Source: Candidatus Poseidoniaceae archaeon (GTDB taxonomy: Archaea > Thermoplasmatota > Poseidoniia > Poseidoniales > Poseidoniaceae). From it: a stretch of 22,394 nt of DNA. A program made the position numbers and the translations under genes. Location of the stretch: positions 1 to 22,394 of the forward strand of contig DUKP01000219.1 in assembly GCA_013329295.1 (NCBI GenBank), in the 5' to 3' direction. The notes beneath the pieces were generated by a model. The model was not told the origin of the DNA. It searched no databases and was given only the letters and a program-made list of their open reading frames with translations. This document shows, piece after piece, positions 1 through 7,541 of the stretch (position 1 is the stretch's first letter; each line of letters opens with the position of its first letter).

Positions 1-302
1 ACTGATTTTGGCATTCTTCCAAGTTCGGATAAAATTGAGTTTAAACCTATTTTTAGACTACCAGTGCGCCCTTTTTCTGGGTTTTTATTTACTACTATAA
101 CCGCACCTTTAGATCTCATCAGTGCCTCAAATTGTAAGTCTTTATTCACTACAACTACAATTGGATTACAACCAACATTATGCAACTTATCTATCGCATG
201 TTCTAACAATGTTGTTCCATTGACTTCAACCAAAGCCTTAGGCTTTCCAAGGCGCTTACTTAATCCACCACTGAGAATTATCGCTGGTATTGATTTTGCC
301 AA
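1..302 (-). CDS. MobA-like NTP transferase, partial (3' end beyond window)
   Basis: The first 100 residues of a nucleotidyltransferase of the MobA-like (NTP_transf_3) family are visible; the rest lies beyond the left edge. The N-terminus reads LAKSIPAIILSGGLSKRLG and continues KPKALVEVNG. This is the glycine-rich GGxSxRxGxxK loop that binds the nucleotide phosphates, with the Lys that follows. A later KGRTGSLKIGL stretch is the second family landmark. Enzymes of this family transfer NMP to molybdopterin (MobA), to sugar phosphates or to related acceptors; the substrate cannot be told from this fragment. The start is a TTG preceded by GAGGTG at a 5-base spacing. It lies 24 bases after the acyl-CoA dehydrogenase stop on the same strand, so the two are probably co-transcribed. 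A MOCS3/MoeB-like protein elsewhere in the window fits molybdopterin chemistry but is not adjacent. Confidence 0.75.
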   Translation of the reverse strand, partial: MAKSIPAIILSGGLSKRLGKPKALVEVNGTTLLEHAIDKLHNVGCNPIVVVVNKDLQFEALMRSKGAVIVVNKNPEKGRTGSLKIGLNSILSELGRMPKS

Positions 303-326
303 GAAAACACCTCAAGGCCTTATTTC

Positions 327-1475
327 TTAGAAATCTCTAGTTATTTCACGTCCAATAATCATACGCTGAACCTGAGAAGAACCTTCGTAAATTTGCATTA
401 CCTTAGCGCCTCTCATAAGTCTTGCAACTGGATATTCCTCAGAGTAGCCATAGCCTCCGAAAATCTGTACTGCATCAGTAGATACTTCCATAGCAGTGTC
501 AGCAGCAAAACGCTTTGCATGAGCCGCAGATTCTGTATTTCTAATTCCCTGATCTGATTCAAATGCTGATTTCCAAGTTAACATTCTTGAGGCTTCAATT
601 TTCGTCTTCATATCCGCCAGCATGAATTGGATTGCTTGATGCTTGTGTAATGGCTTACCAAAGGTCATTCTTTCATTAGAATATTGTAAAGCATGCTCGT
701 AAGATGCTCTAGCTAAACCAGTTGCATGCGCAGCAATATTAGGTCGACTCAAATCAAATGCTTTCATAGCATTCATCCAACCACCAGATTCACTTTCGCC
801 AACTAATTGGTCCTTGTTGACTCTAACATTATCAAAGACAATCGACCTTGTATCAGAACATCTTTGACCCATATTGGTTTCTTTTTTCCCTAAGGAAAAT
901 CCTTCAGCATCTTTTTCGACAATAAATCCTGACATTCCACGATATCCTGCATCTGGATCAGTTTTAGCTAATACAAAAAAGAAATCTGAATAACCAGCAC
1001 CAGTAATCCACATTTTTTCTCCATTAATGACATATTCATCTCCGTCTAATACTGCAGTGGTCTTGCAAGCAGCAACATCAGAACCTGCTCCTGGTTCAGT
1101 AACCGCGTACGAGGCAAGTTGTCCTTCTTCAGCAACTTTTCTCAACCAGATTTCTTTTTGTTCATCGGTAGCACCAGTAATCAATGGAGCACATGCCAAA
1201 GCCGTAGCATATGCAGCTGTTGCAAAACCCGGGTCGCCCCAAGCAAGTTCTTCATTAACCAAAACTTCCTCAATACAACCTAAACCCATTCCACCATATT
1301 GCTCCGGGATATGTAAATTGAGAATTCCGAGATCATGAGCAGCCGATATCGCATCTTTAGGATACTGTGAATTTTCGTCCCAGTGTTCTGCATTTGGCCT
1401 TATTTCATCAAGGGCAAATTCACGGGCAAGGTCTCTTAGACCTTCTTGCATTTCATCAAGTTTGAAGTTGACCAT
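327..1475 (-). CDS. Acyl-CoA dehydrogenase, medium-chain (MCAD)-like
   Basis: This is a 382-residue FAD enzyme that makes the alpha-beta double bond in acyl-CoA thioesters, the first step of beta-oxidation, and passes electrons to an electron-transfer flavoprotein. Family signature 1 is at residues 122-135 (SYAVTEPGAGSDVA), and signature 2 lies in the C-terminal helical domain (QIFGGYGYSEEYPVARLMRG). The catalytic base is the Glu of QIYEGSSQVQR, E364, at the position used by mitochondrial MCAD. NMGQRCSDTRSIVF and FGKPLHKHQAIQFMLADM also closely resemble MCAD, so medium- or short-chain straight substrates are the best guess. The length is normal and the chain looks intact. The ATG is preceded by GGAG at a 5-base spacing. 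It follows the CaCA exchanger stop by 37 bases and precedes the MobA-like gene by 24, suggesting one transcript. Acyl-CoA dehydrogenases are common in Marine Group II archaea and are likely of bacterial origin. Confidence 0.95.
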   Translation of the reverse strand: MVNFKLDEMQEGLRDLAREFALDEIRPNAEHWDENSQYPKDAISAAHDLGILNLHIPEQYGGMGLGCIEEVLVNEELAWGDPGFATAAYATALACAPLITGATDEQKEIWLRKVAEEGQLASYAVTEPGAGSDVAACKTTAVLDGDEYVINGEKMWITGAGYSDFFFVLAKTDPDAGYRGMSGFIVEKDAEGFSLGKKETNMGQRCSDTRSIVFDNVRVNKDQLVGESESGGWMNAMKAFDLSRPNIAAHATGLARASYEHALQYSNERMTFGKPLHKHQAIQFMLADMKTKIEASRMLTWKSAFESDQGIRNTESAAHAKRFAADTAMEVSTDAVQIFGGYGYSEEYPVARLMRGAKVMQIYEGSSQVQRMIIGREITRDF

Positions 1476-1512
1476 GATGCTCCGACAAGGTTGGGGGTTA
1501 AGATTTCATGGT

Positions 1513-2616
1513 TTAGAAACCGACTCGCCTAAAGTATTCACAAACTGCTAAGAAAATGAAATATAACATAATCAAAGCGATTCCTTCCCATTTTCTAAAT
1601 TCATATGAGGTTCGCATCAATAGTAGTGCAACTGCTGTACTGATAATTGAGGCTGGCAAGATAACCAACATTATCATGTCAGAACCTGCTTCAGTCAAGT
1701 ATAGAGGATGTACGATAGAGGCGACACCAATAGACAATAGAGGATCTGTGATATTTGAGCCGATCAATGTACCAATCGCAACACCTTGAGAACGTTTTGC
1801 AGCCATAAAGGCAATTGTTAATTCTGGTAATGATGTTCCAAGACCTGATACTACTGTACCTATTATAGAATGAGGGATATTCATTTCATATGCTAAATCA
1901 CTAGCATTAACCACAAGATGGTGCGCGGCAAAAACAGCCAATGCAAGGCCAATAAGAACCATCACGAAATAAGCAGCACCAGACCATGAAAGACTCTTCA
2001 ATTCGATTGATTCTGCTTCACCACTAGATTCCTGGTCCATTATCTCCTTCCTATTGTAAAGTAACCAACCAATATAGAAAATGTACAAACTTGAAAGAAT
2101 AATTCCTTCGATTCTTGTTATACCTTCATCAGTGATTAAGAAAAAGGTCATCAAAAGCAAAGATAACATCATGATTAAACCATCACGGTTAAGCCATGAT
2201 GGTCGAATTTTGAGACCTTTTACAAGGGCGACAAAACCCAATATCAAAGTTATTTGAACTAAAACTGAACCCAATATTCCGCCAATTGCGAAATCTGCTA
2301 CTTCGGGATTACTTTCTACATTTAAGGCTGAAGTGGAGGTAACCAATATTTCTGGTAAAGATGTACCAATGGACACAATGGTCAGACCAATTACAACTTC
2401 TGGTATACCACCTCTCCTTGCCAAACCCTTTGCACCCTCAATAAAGAAGTCAGCAGATACGACCAACAATCCTAATGCAAGCAATAAAATTATGACTGAA
2501 TAAATGATATTACTTCCACCAAGGTTTGCAGACATTATTTGACTACCAACTATAGCCAAAAACAAAGTTGCTAAAATCAGTAATGTGTTAAACTGGAGCA
2601 GTTGAGGGATTCCCAT
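1513..2616 (-). CDS. CaCA-family Na+(H+)/Ca2+ antiporter (YrbG/NCX-like)
   Basis: This is a 367-residue polytopic membrane protein of the calcium/cation antiporter superfamily, which extrudes Ca2+ in exchange for Na+ or H+. The two inverted alpha repeats that form the ion path are plain. The first is GLTIVSIGTSLPEILVTS in the N-terminal half, and the second is GTVVSGLGTSLPEL followed by GTLIGSNITDP in the C-terminal half. Both GTSLPE motifs keep the Glu that coordinates the cation in the archaeal NCX structure. About ten hydrophobic segments are visible, and a hydrophilic acidic loop between the halves (QESSGEAESIE) matches the usual cytoplasmic linker. An in-frame ATG 21 bases further upstream (2637) exists. 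I chose 2616 because GGGAGG lies 7-8 bases before it, while no such site precedes 2637. It is probably the first gene of the transcript that includes the acyl-CoA dehydrogenase. The actual counter-ion is not determinable. Confidence 0.92.
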   Translation of the reverse strand: MGIPQLLQFNTLLILATLFLAIVGSQIMSANLGGSNIIYSVIILLLALGLLVVSADFFIEGAKGLARRGGIPEVVIGLTIVSIGTSLPEILVTSTSALNVESNPEVADFAIGGILGSVLVQITLILGFVALVKGLKIRPSWLNRDGLIMMLSLLLMTFFLITDEGITRIEGIILSSLYIFYIGWLLYNRKEIMDQESSGEAESIELKSLSWSGAAYFVMVLIGLALAVFAAHHLVVNASDLAYEMNIPHSIIGTVVSGLGTSLPELTIAFMAAKRSQGVAIGTLIGSNITDPLLSIGVASIVHPLYLTEAGSDMIMLVILPASIISTAVALLLMRTSYEFRKWEGIALIMLYFIFLAVCEYFRRVGF

Positions 2617-2666
2617 CAACTTAACCTCCCGCGTCATGGTAATCCTAAGTAGAATGACTTATTCAC

Positions 2667-2679
2667 AATTATGATAATT
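2667..2679. repeat. Palindrome in the divergent exchanger/aquaporin promoter region
   Basis: A perfect inverted repeat, AATTAT-G-ATAATT, lies between the divergently transcribed cation exchanger and aquaporin genes. It is just upstream of the TATA-like element of the aquaporin and about 50 bases from the exchanger start. It could be a small regulator site serving one or both genes. AT-rich palindromes of this length also occur by chance in intergenic DNA of this composition. Confidence 0.35.
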
Positions 2680-2683
2680 AACA

Positions 2684-2693
2684 CTATTTAGAT
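2684..2693 (+). promoter_or_regulatory. TATA-like element of the aquaporin gene
   Basis: CTATTTAGAT followed by AAAT lies 33-42 bases upstream of the ATG at 2726. That spacing would put transcription start a few bases before the ATG or at it, giving a leaderless or nearly leaderless mRNA. No Shine-Dalgarno sequence precedes the ATG, which agrees. Confidence 0.4.
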
Positions 2694-2725
2694 AAATGAA
2701 ATAACTAGTTTCTTTACGACAGTCC

Positions 2726-3337
2726 ATGCGCAAAGAATTTGTTTCAGAATTAGTTGGAACATTTTCGATGGTTTTCATTGGTTGTCTTGCCATCAAGAAT
2801 GGATATAGCGCACCAATTGTATCTTTTGCATTTGGCTTAGCAGTTTGCTTAGTGATACTAATTTCAAGAAAGTATAGTGGCGCTCATATCAATCCTGCTG
2901 TATCTATCGCATTCGCAATAACCGGAGAATTAGAACGAAAATTACTGCCAGCATACCTTGCTGGACAATTTTTAGGCGCTCTAATTGCGGGACTGTTGAT
3001 TGGAGAATATGGTGCTACTGAGTTCTCAACCAATCTTGGTTTTGGAATATTTATTGAAATTTTCATTACGTTCGCCCTAATGTTGAGTATTTATCTCACT
3101 ATTTGGCATACCGATAACGACCTATTTGTTGCAGTTGTAGTTGGAGTCATGGTTGCATTATTGGCATTTTATTTTGGTGAATATACTGGTGCTTCAATGA
3201 ACCCAGCAAGAACATTGGGTCCAAATGTTGCATCAAGTAGTTTTAATTCCATACCAATATACTTTGCAGCAACAATATTGGGTTCTTCAATAGCAGCGAT
3301 TTTTGCCAAAAAAATTCACTATAATACAAAAAATTAG
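2726..3337 (+). CDS. MIP-family channel (aquaporin/glycerol facilitator-like)
   Basis: This is a 203-residue membrane channel of the major intrinsic protein family, moving water or small neutral solutes passively. Both NPA boxes are present in context: GAHINPAVS with N56-A58, and GASMNPARTLGP with N159-A161. R162 follows the second box and forms the selectivity-filter arginine. Six hydrophobic segments fit the expected hourglass fold. It is short for the family (usually 220-280 residues), with little N- or C-terminal extension. By rough alignment the filter position that is His in water-specific aquaporins appears to be a small residue here (near A145), so strict water selectivity should not be assumed. 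No Shine-Dalgarno is visible before the ATG, and a TATA-like element sits about 35 bases upstream, suggesting a leaderless message. The coiled-coil gene follows 39 bases downstream on the same strand. Confidence 0.93.
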   Translation: MRKEFVSELVGTFSMVFIGCLAIKNGYSAPIVSFAFGLAVCLVILISRKYSGAHINPAVSIAFAITGELERKLLPAYLAGQFLGALIAGLLIGEYGATEFSTNLGFGIFIEIFITFALMLSIYLTIWHTDNDLFVAVVVGVMVALLAFYFGEYTGASMNPARTLGPNVASSSFNSIPIYFAATILGSSIAAIFAKKIHYNTKN

Positions 3338-3376
3338 AGGGGCTTAATTCAAAAACTGATAGCGGTTGGGAGATTC

Positions 3377-3634
3377 ATGTCCGAGAAGCGTGTCATTCGT
3401 AAATTGAAGAAGCTTGCTTCAAGAATCCATACTAAAATGGAATCTGTTAGAGACGAAATAGAAGATCTTGAAATTGAATTTGAACTTCTACAACAACATA
3501 TCCAAAAACTGGAAGCTAAGGCTGAGAAAAGCCAATCTGATTCTGAAGAAATCACAGTTATAGTAGAAGACGATGAAGAAGATGATATCGACTTAGAAAA
3601 CTCCAGTGCTGTTAGCGTTCCAAGAAAATTTTAG
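3377..3634 (+). CDS. Small acidic coiled-coil protein, function unknown
   Basis: I do not recognise this 85-residue protein. Residues 1-15 are basic (MSEKRVIRKLKKLASR). Residues 15-52 show a heptad-like run of Glu, Leu and Ile typical of a coiled coil (MESVRDEIEDLEIEFELLQQ). Residues 54-75 are very acidic (VEDDEEDDIDLE), and the tail is short and basic (VPRKF). There is no signal peptide or membrane segment. GGGAG lies 4 bases before the ATG, and the gene is 39 bases behind the aquaporin, so co-transcription is likely. The stop codon abuts the stop codon of the convergent dehydrogenase gene with no base between. It is probably a real gene because the reading frame has good codon structure and a ribosome site. 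It may be a small oligomerising or nucleic-acid-associated protein, but nothing shows which. Confidence 0.7.
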   Translation: MSEKRVIRKLKKLASRIHTKMESVRDEIEDLEIEFELLQQHIQKLEAKAEKSQSDSEEITVIVEDDEEDDIDLENSSAVSVPRKF

Positions 3635-4834
3635 TCAATTTTCTTTGAGAATATTTGCTAACCTTTGCGAAATTAAATCGCCAACCATGCTACATGTTGA
3701 GTCGCCACCTAAGTCATAAGTTAGATGCTTGCCTTCTTTTAGATGCTCAGAAACACTTCGCTCAATTGCTGATGCAACATTGATTATTTCTTGATTATTG
3801 TTTTTCCTACCTAGCCAGTCCATCATCATCTGAATTGAATTTACCGAAGCGATTGGATTTACCTTATTCATTCCAGAATACTTTGGTGCAGAGCCATGAA
3901 CTGGCTCAAAAAATGCATGTTTATCACCTATATTTCCTGAACCTGCCATCCCCATTCCACCTTGAAGTACCGATGCCAAATCTGTAGCAATATCGCCGAA
4001 CATGTTTGAAGTAACTACAACATCATAATGTTCTGGAGTTCTAGTTATCCATTGAGTAAATGCATCGATATAGCCATAATCTGTAGAGATGTCAGGATAG
4101 TTTGCTGCTACCTTGTCAAATGTTCTTCTAAATAACTGACAGCCTCTTGTAACATTACTTTTGTCAATACAAGATACTCGACTTACTCCGTCTGAAGGTG
4201 CTCCGTTTCTAGTCTTTGAAATTTCAAAACCCATTTTCACCAATCGTTCAGTACCATGTGATGAGATAGGTCTTGGGTCATAAACAACTTCACCTTGTAA
4301 ATCAGGGAATTCTACTTCTGGAATGACATATTCATCCAATCCTTGGGCACGGTTAGATGCTCGCTTCAAAAGGGAATGGTAAAGCCCTTCAGTATTTTCT
4401 CGCAAAATAGTCATATCAACCATATTTGGCTGCCAAATTTGTCTAAACTTTCCATGTACTTTGTGCATAACTCCATCAAAGAGTTTTACTGGTCTAACAT
4501 TGGCATACAAATCTAAACCAGATCTTAATCCCAAGATTACCGAGCCACCAGCTAAATCGCCATTCGGCAAATATGAACCAGGATGTCCAATAGCCCCTAA
4601 GAATATTGCATCAGCCTCATCGCGACAAAATTCAAATGACCCTTCTGCCCATTCTTCTCCTGTTTCTTTGTAGTTTTGACCACCGCATGGAATTTCAGTA
4701 AATTCAAATCCAATATTGGTATTTTGAACAATTGTTTCAAGGATTTTTTGAGCCTCAAGAGCGACTTCTCGCCCAGTCCCGTCGCCAGGTAGTATCGCAA
4801 TGTTGTAGTCGCTCATGATTGTGCCATGAGACAC
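3635..4834 (-). CDS. Isocitrate/isopropylmalate dehydrogenase-family enzyme, NADP-type, substrate uncertain
   Basis: This is a 399-residue beta-decarboxylating dehydrogenase. The family core is complete: LPGDGTGREV at the N-terminus, RENTEGLY (R145, Y152), the catalytic Lys in CIDKSNV (K225), and the metal-binding Asp residues D257, D281 and D285 (NMFGDIATD). The cofactor loop reads HGSAPKYSGMNKVNP. K318, Y319 and V325 match E. coli isocitrate dehydrogenase K344, Y345 and V351, which recognise the NADP 2'-phosphate, so NADP is predicted. The substrate helix reads GGSVILGLRSGLDLYANVRP. It keeps the Ser (S98) and both Arg residues of isocitrate dehydrogenase, but Asn115 is replaced by Ile, and DLYANVRP is more like isopropylmalate or homoisocitrate enzymes. 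The substrate is therefore open. A second ATG at 4816 starts MSDYNIAILPGDG and is equally plausible; no Shine-Dalgarno helps to decide. The upstream TATA box suggests its own promoter. Confidence 0.88.
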   Translation of the reverse strand: MSHGTIMSDYNIAILPGDGTGREVALEAQKILETIVQNTNIGFEFTEIPCGGQNYKETGEEWAEGSFEFCRDEADAIFLGAIGHPGSYLPNGDLAGGSVILGLRSGLDLYANVRPVKLFDGVMHKVHGKFRQIWQPNMVDMTILRENTEGLYHSLLKRASNRAQGLDEYVIPEVEFPDLQGEVVYDPRPISSHGTERLVKMGFEISKTRNGAPSDGVSRVSCIDKSNVTRGCQLFRRTFDKVAANYPDISTDYGYIDAFTQWITRTPEHYDVVVTSNMFGDIATDLASVLQGGMGMAGSGNIGDKHAFFEPVHGSAPKYSGMNKVNPIASVNSIQMMMDWLGRKNNNQEIINVASAIERSVSEHLKEGKHLTYDLGGDSTCSMVGDLISQRLANILKEN

Positions 4835-4880
4835 TGGTAAATGAACGAAACTGTATTACTTTAAAGCCAATAAATTGCTG

Positions 4881-4890
4881 ATTTATAAAG
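4881..4890 (-). promoter_or_regulatory. TATA box of the NADP-type dehydrogenase gene
   Basis: On the minus strand CTTTATAAAT is a near-ideal archaeal TATA box in the 66-base gap behind the E1 gene. It is about 50 bases before the first ATG, giving a leader of roughly 20-30 bases. A second TATA-like TTTAAAG (around 4860-4866) lies about 30 bases before that ATG and would give a leaderless message. This suggests that the dehydrogenase is not simply read through from the E1 gene. Confidence 0.5.
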
Positions 4891-4900
4891 TAGAACGCCT

Positions 4901-7498
4901 TTAATTACAGGATGTCCTAAGAATATCTAAGATATGTTCGAGTGATGGAATAGTGTGATTTTCAAGAGGAGGTGAAAACGGCACTGGTGTATCAAGAGCG
5001 CCAATTACGCAAGGTGCTGATTCAAGCGCGTAGAAGCATGACTCCAATATGCGACTTTGTATCGTGTGGCCAAGACCGCCGCTCCATTGGCCTTCTTGCA
5101 AGATTACTAATCGACCAGTACGCATTACTGAGTCAACACATGTTTGTGCATCAAAGGGAATAATTGTCCGCAAATCAATTATCTCTACTTCAATTCCTTC
5201 ACTAGACAAAATGTCGGCTGCTTGTTTGGCGAGATGTAACATTGCACCCCATGTAACAAGAGTGACATCTCTTCCACCTCGAACAACTTCTGCTTTACCA
5301 ATTTTGTAATTCTGATTCTTTGATATCGCATCATTTACCTTCTTGGTGTCTACCTTTTGGTTAATATTCTGCCCCCATCCGGTCAAACCGCCTCTTAGGC
5401 CATACAAACCAATATGCTCCAACATTATTACTGGATCTTTAATTTCCGCAGCTTCTACAAGCAAATCATAGGCATCTTGTGGAGTACCTGGTGCTAATAA
5501 AATAATTCCCGGGTCATTGGCAAACCAAGATTCAATCATATTGGCATGGAACGGTCCAGAGCGAGTTTTAGCACCTAATGGAATTCTAATCGTCATTGGA
5601 CAATCTGCACCCCAACGCCACCTAAGCATAGCTGCATTATTGATTAGAGCATTAAATCCAAGAGCCGCGAATCCACCAAACTGAATCTCTACCATCGGCC
5701 TCATACCAGATAGCGCAGCACCAGTTCCAGTATGAACAATAACTGCTTCACATAAAGGCATATCAACCAATTTATTGTCATGACCCGCATTTTTTAGTGC
5801 AATATTCATTCCAAATGCTCCTGCAACCTCCATATCTTCACCTATGAACACACAATCATCTCCATATCGATTTGCAATATCTACCATGGCTTGTTGAATT
5901 GCTCTAGCATAGGTCCATCCACCCTTTGTGGCGTATTCTAATGTTGATTCACCTACATCGAGAGGTGCTGTTGAGAAATCTGTGGTGCCATTTTGTAAAC
6001 GAGAAAGATGATCTTGATGTGTTTCTGCATCGGTAATGCTGGTTACTCCCTTGGTTACAGTTTTAGGATCTGGCCATTCCATTTCAAGTAATTTTTCTCT
6101 GTCATTATCAACCAATAATCTCTCTTCTTCCTCAATTGATTCAATAAGTTCAGTATCAATTCCTAAGTCCAGCATTAGTTCCCTGTGAGTTGAAATTGGG
6201 TCTTTAGCTGCCCAGTAATCCAATAAACTTCTGTCGACATAACCGGGAGGCGTACCCGATTCATTACCGAGATAAAGGTCATCATGATGATGAGCATGTC
6301 CACAACCTCTCATGGTTTCAACATGAATTAATGTGGGACCGCCACCTTCTAGTGCAAACTCTCTAGCACATGCAACACTTGCATACCATGATGCTGGGTC
6401 TGAGCCATCAATTGTCCAACTTGGGAATCCCATCGCTTTTGCTTTATCTGCCCAAATCTCAACTCCGGATTGATTTATAGTAGCAGTATCCAAAGCAATT
6501 TGATTGTTTTGTAAGATGTAAGTAATTGGAAGACCTCTAGTTCCTGCAAGATTTAGCGCTTCCCAGAACTCACCAGATGATGAAGCACCCTCTCCAATAC
6601 ATGCAACATGAAATCTATCTATTTTCTTCTGCCAAGCACCAAAGGCTAATCCGGTCATCGTTGCACTGGCAATAGGTAAAGGTGCAGTTGGAGGAAGCAC
6701 CCCTACGTGCCAAGCGCCAATGTGTAAATCTCTACCTCCAGCATCATCCCAACCTCCATTTTGATTTGAACCTACTTTGCCTAAATTTGCCGCCATTACT
6801 CCAAGCGGAGTATCCCCCATTGCAAGAGAAAGCCCTACATCACGAATCATTGGCGCTACTAAATCGCCATCATAACCTGCTCCTGGTTTTGAATCATGCT
6901 TCGAATTTGGATTTGTTTTGAGTGCGGTGGCTACTGCCACTACACCCTCTTGCCACGTCGATCTGAATCCTTTACCACCAAATTTACTTCCATCTGGCGT
7001 CGCAATTCCTTCGGTAAAAATCTCTTTCAGCACCTCATCCATATATCTTGTACGAGTCATGTTTCGCTGCCATTCAAGTCTCTGTTCAATAGTAACCGAC
7101 ATATAGTGAGCAAGTCTTCTAAGCATCAATTTCATATCAATTATGAAATGAGTATTTCTTCTTTCAAGAAATGATTCAAGACTTCTTCGAGGAATAACTT
7201 CAGCATCTTTTTCATTAGACATTTTTGCTTCGACTTGTGCGACTAAAGCGTTTTCTAATGAGATGATAAATCGCTGACAAAATTTATCCCAAGAGGGCCC
7301 TTCAAATTGTTTTATTTCTGAACCAACAACATGATCCCATATATCTGAAACAATTGGAATTTTCCCGTCATGTTGTTGAGCAACAAATAACAAAACCTCT
7401 CTTTTTGCTGCATCGACCAGTAATGGTTGAGTGAATTCTAATTTGGCCTTAGGCGACCAATTTGAACCCAATATTTCCGGTAAATCGCCCTGCGCCAT
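4901..7498 (-). CDS. Fused alpha-beta E1 of a 2-oxoacid dehydrogenase complex (branched-chain/acetoin type)
   Basis: One 865-residue chain carries both subunits of a thiamine-diphosphate E1 that decarboxylates a 2-oxoacid and loads the acyl group onto E2 lipoamide. Residues 1 to about 130 are a helical extension of unknown role. Residues about 135-470 form E1-alpha: GGRDLHIG, then the ThDP motif GEGASSSGEFWEALNLAG (G302-E303-G304) ending in QNN (N331-N332), the GEG form used by branched-chain E1. Residues about 526-865 form E1-beta: FIGEDMEVAGAFG, then the transketolase C-domain with DLRTIIPFDAQ and TGRLVILQEG. No E2 or E3 gene is in the window. An in-frame TTG at 7555 would add 19 residues and overlap the upstream stop by 14 bases. 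I prefer the ATG at 7498 because no ribosome site supports the longer form, though ATG 7522 is also possible. Likely substrates are branched-chain 2-oxoacids, pyruvate or acetoin. Confidence 0.93.
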   Translation of the reverse strand: MAQGDLPEILGSNWSPKAKLEFTQPLLVDAAKREVLLFVAQQHDGKIPIVSDIWDHVVGSEIKQFEGPSWDKFCQRFIISLENALVAQVEAKMSNEKDAEVIPRRSLESFLERRNTHFIIDMKLMLRRLAHYMSVTIEQRLEWQRNMTRTRYMDEVLKEIFTEGIATPDGSKFGGKGFRSTWQEGVVAVATALKTNPNSKHDSKPGAGYDGDLVAPMIRDVGLSLAMGDTPLGVMAANLGKVGSNQNGGWDDAGGRDLHIGAWHVGVLPPTAPLPIASATMTGLAFGAWQKKIDRFHVACIGEGASSSGEFWEALNLAGTRGLPITYILQNNQIALDTATINQSGVEIWADKAKAMGFPSWTIDGSDPASWYASVACAREFALEGGGPTLIHVETMRGCGHAHHHDDLYLGNESGTPPGYVDRSLLDYWAAKDPISTHRELMLDLGIDTELIESIEEEERLLVDNDREKLLEMEWPDPKTVTKGVTSITDAETHQDHLSRLQNGTTDFSTAPLDVGESTLEYATKGGWTYARAIQQAMVDIANRYGDDCVFIGEDMEVAGAFGMNIALKNAGHDNKLVDMPLCEAVIVHTGTGAALSGMRPMVEIQFGGFAALGFNALINNAAMLRWRWGADCPMTIRIPLGAKTRSGPFHANMIESWFANDPGIILLAPGTPQDAYDLLVEAAEIKDPVIMLEHIGLYGLRGGLTGWGQNINQKVDTKKVNDAISKNQNYKIGKAEVVRGGRDVTLVTWGAMLHLAKQAADILSSEGIEVEIIDLRTIIPFDAQTCVDSVMRTGRLVILQEGQWSGGLGHTIQSRILESCFYALESAPCVIGALDTPVPFSPPLENHTIPSLEHILDILRTSCN

Positions 7499-7541
7499 GG
7501 TTTGGCCACAGGAAACACCCATACAAATTGAACGATGTAGA

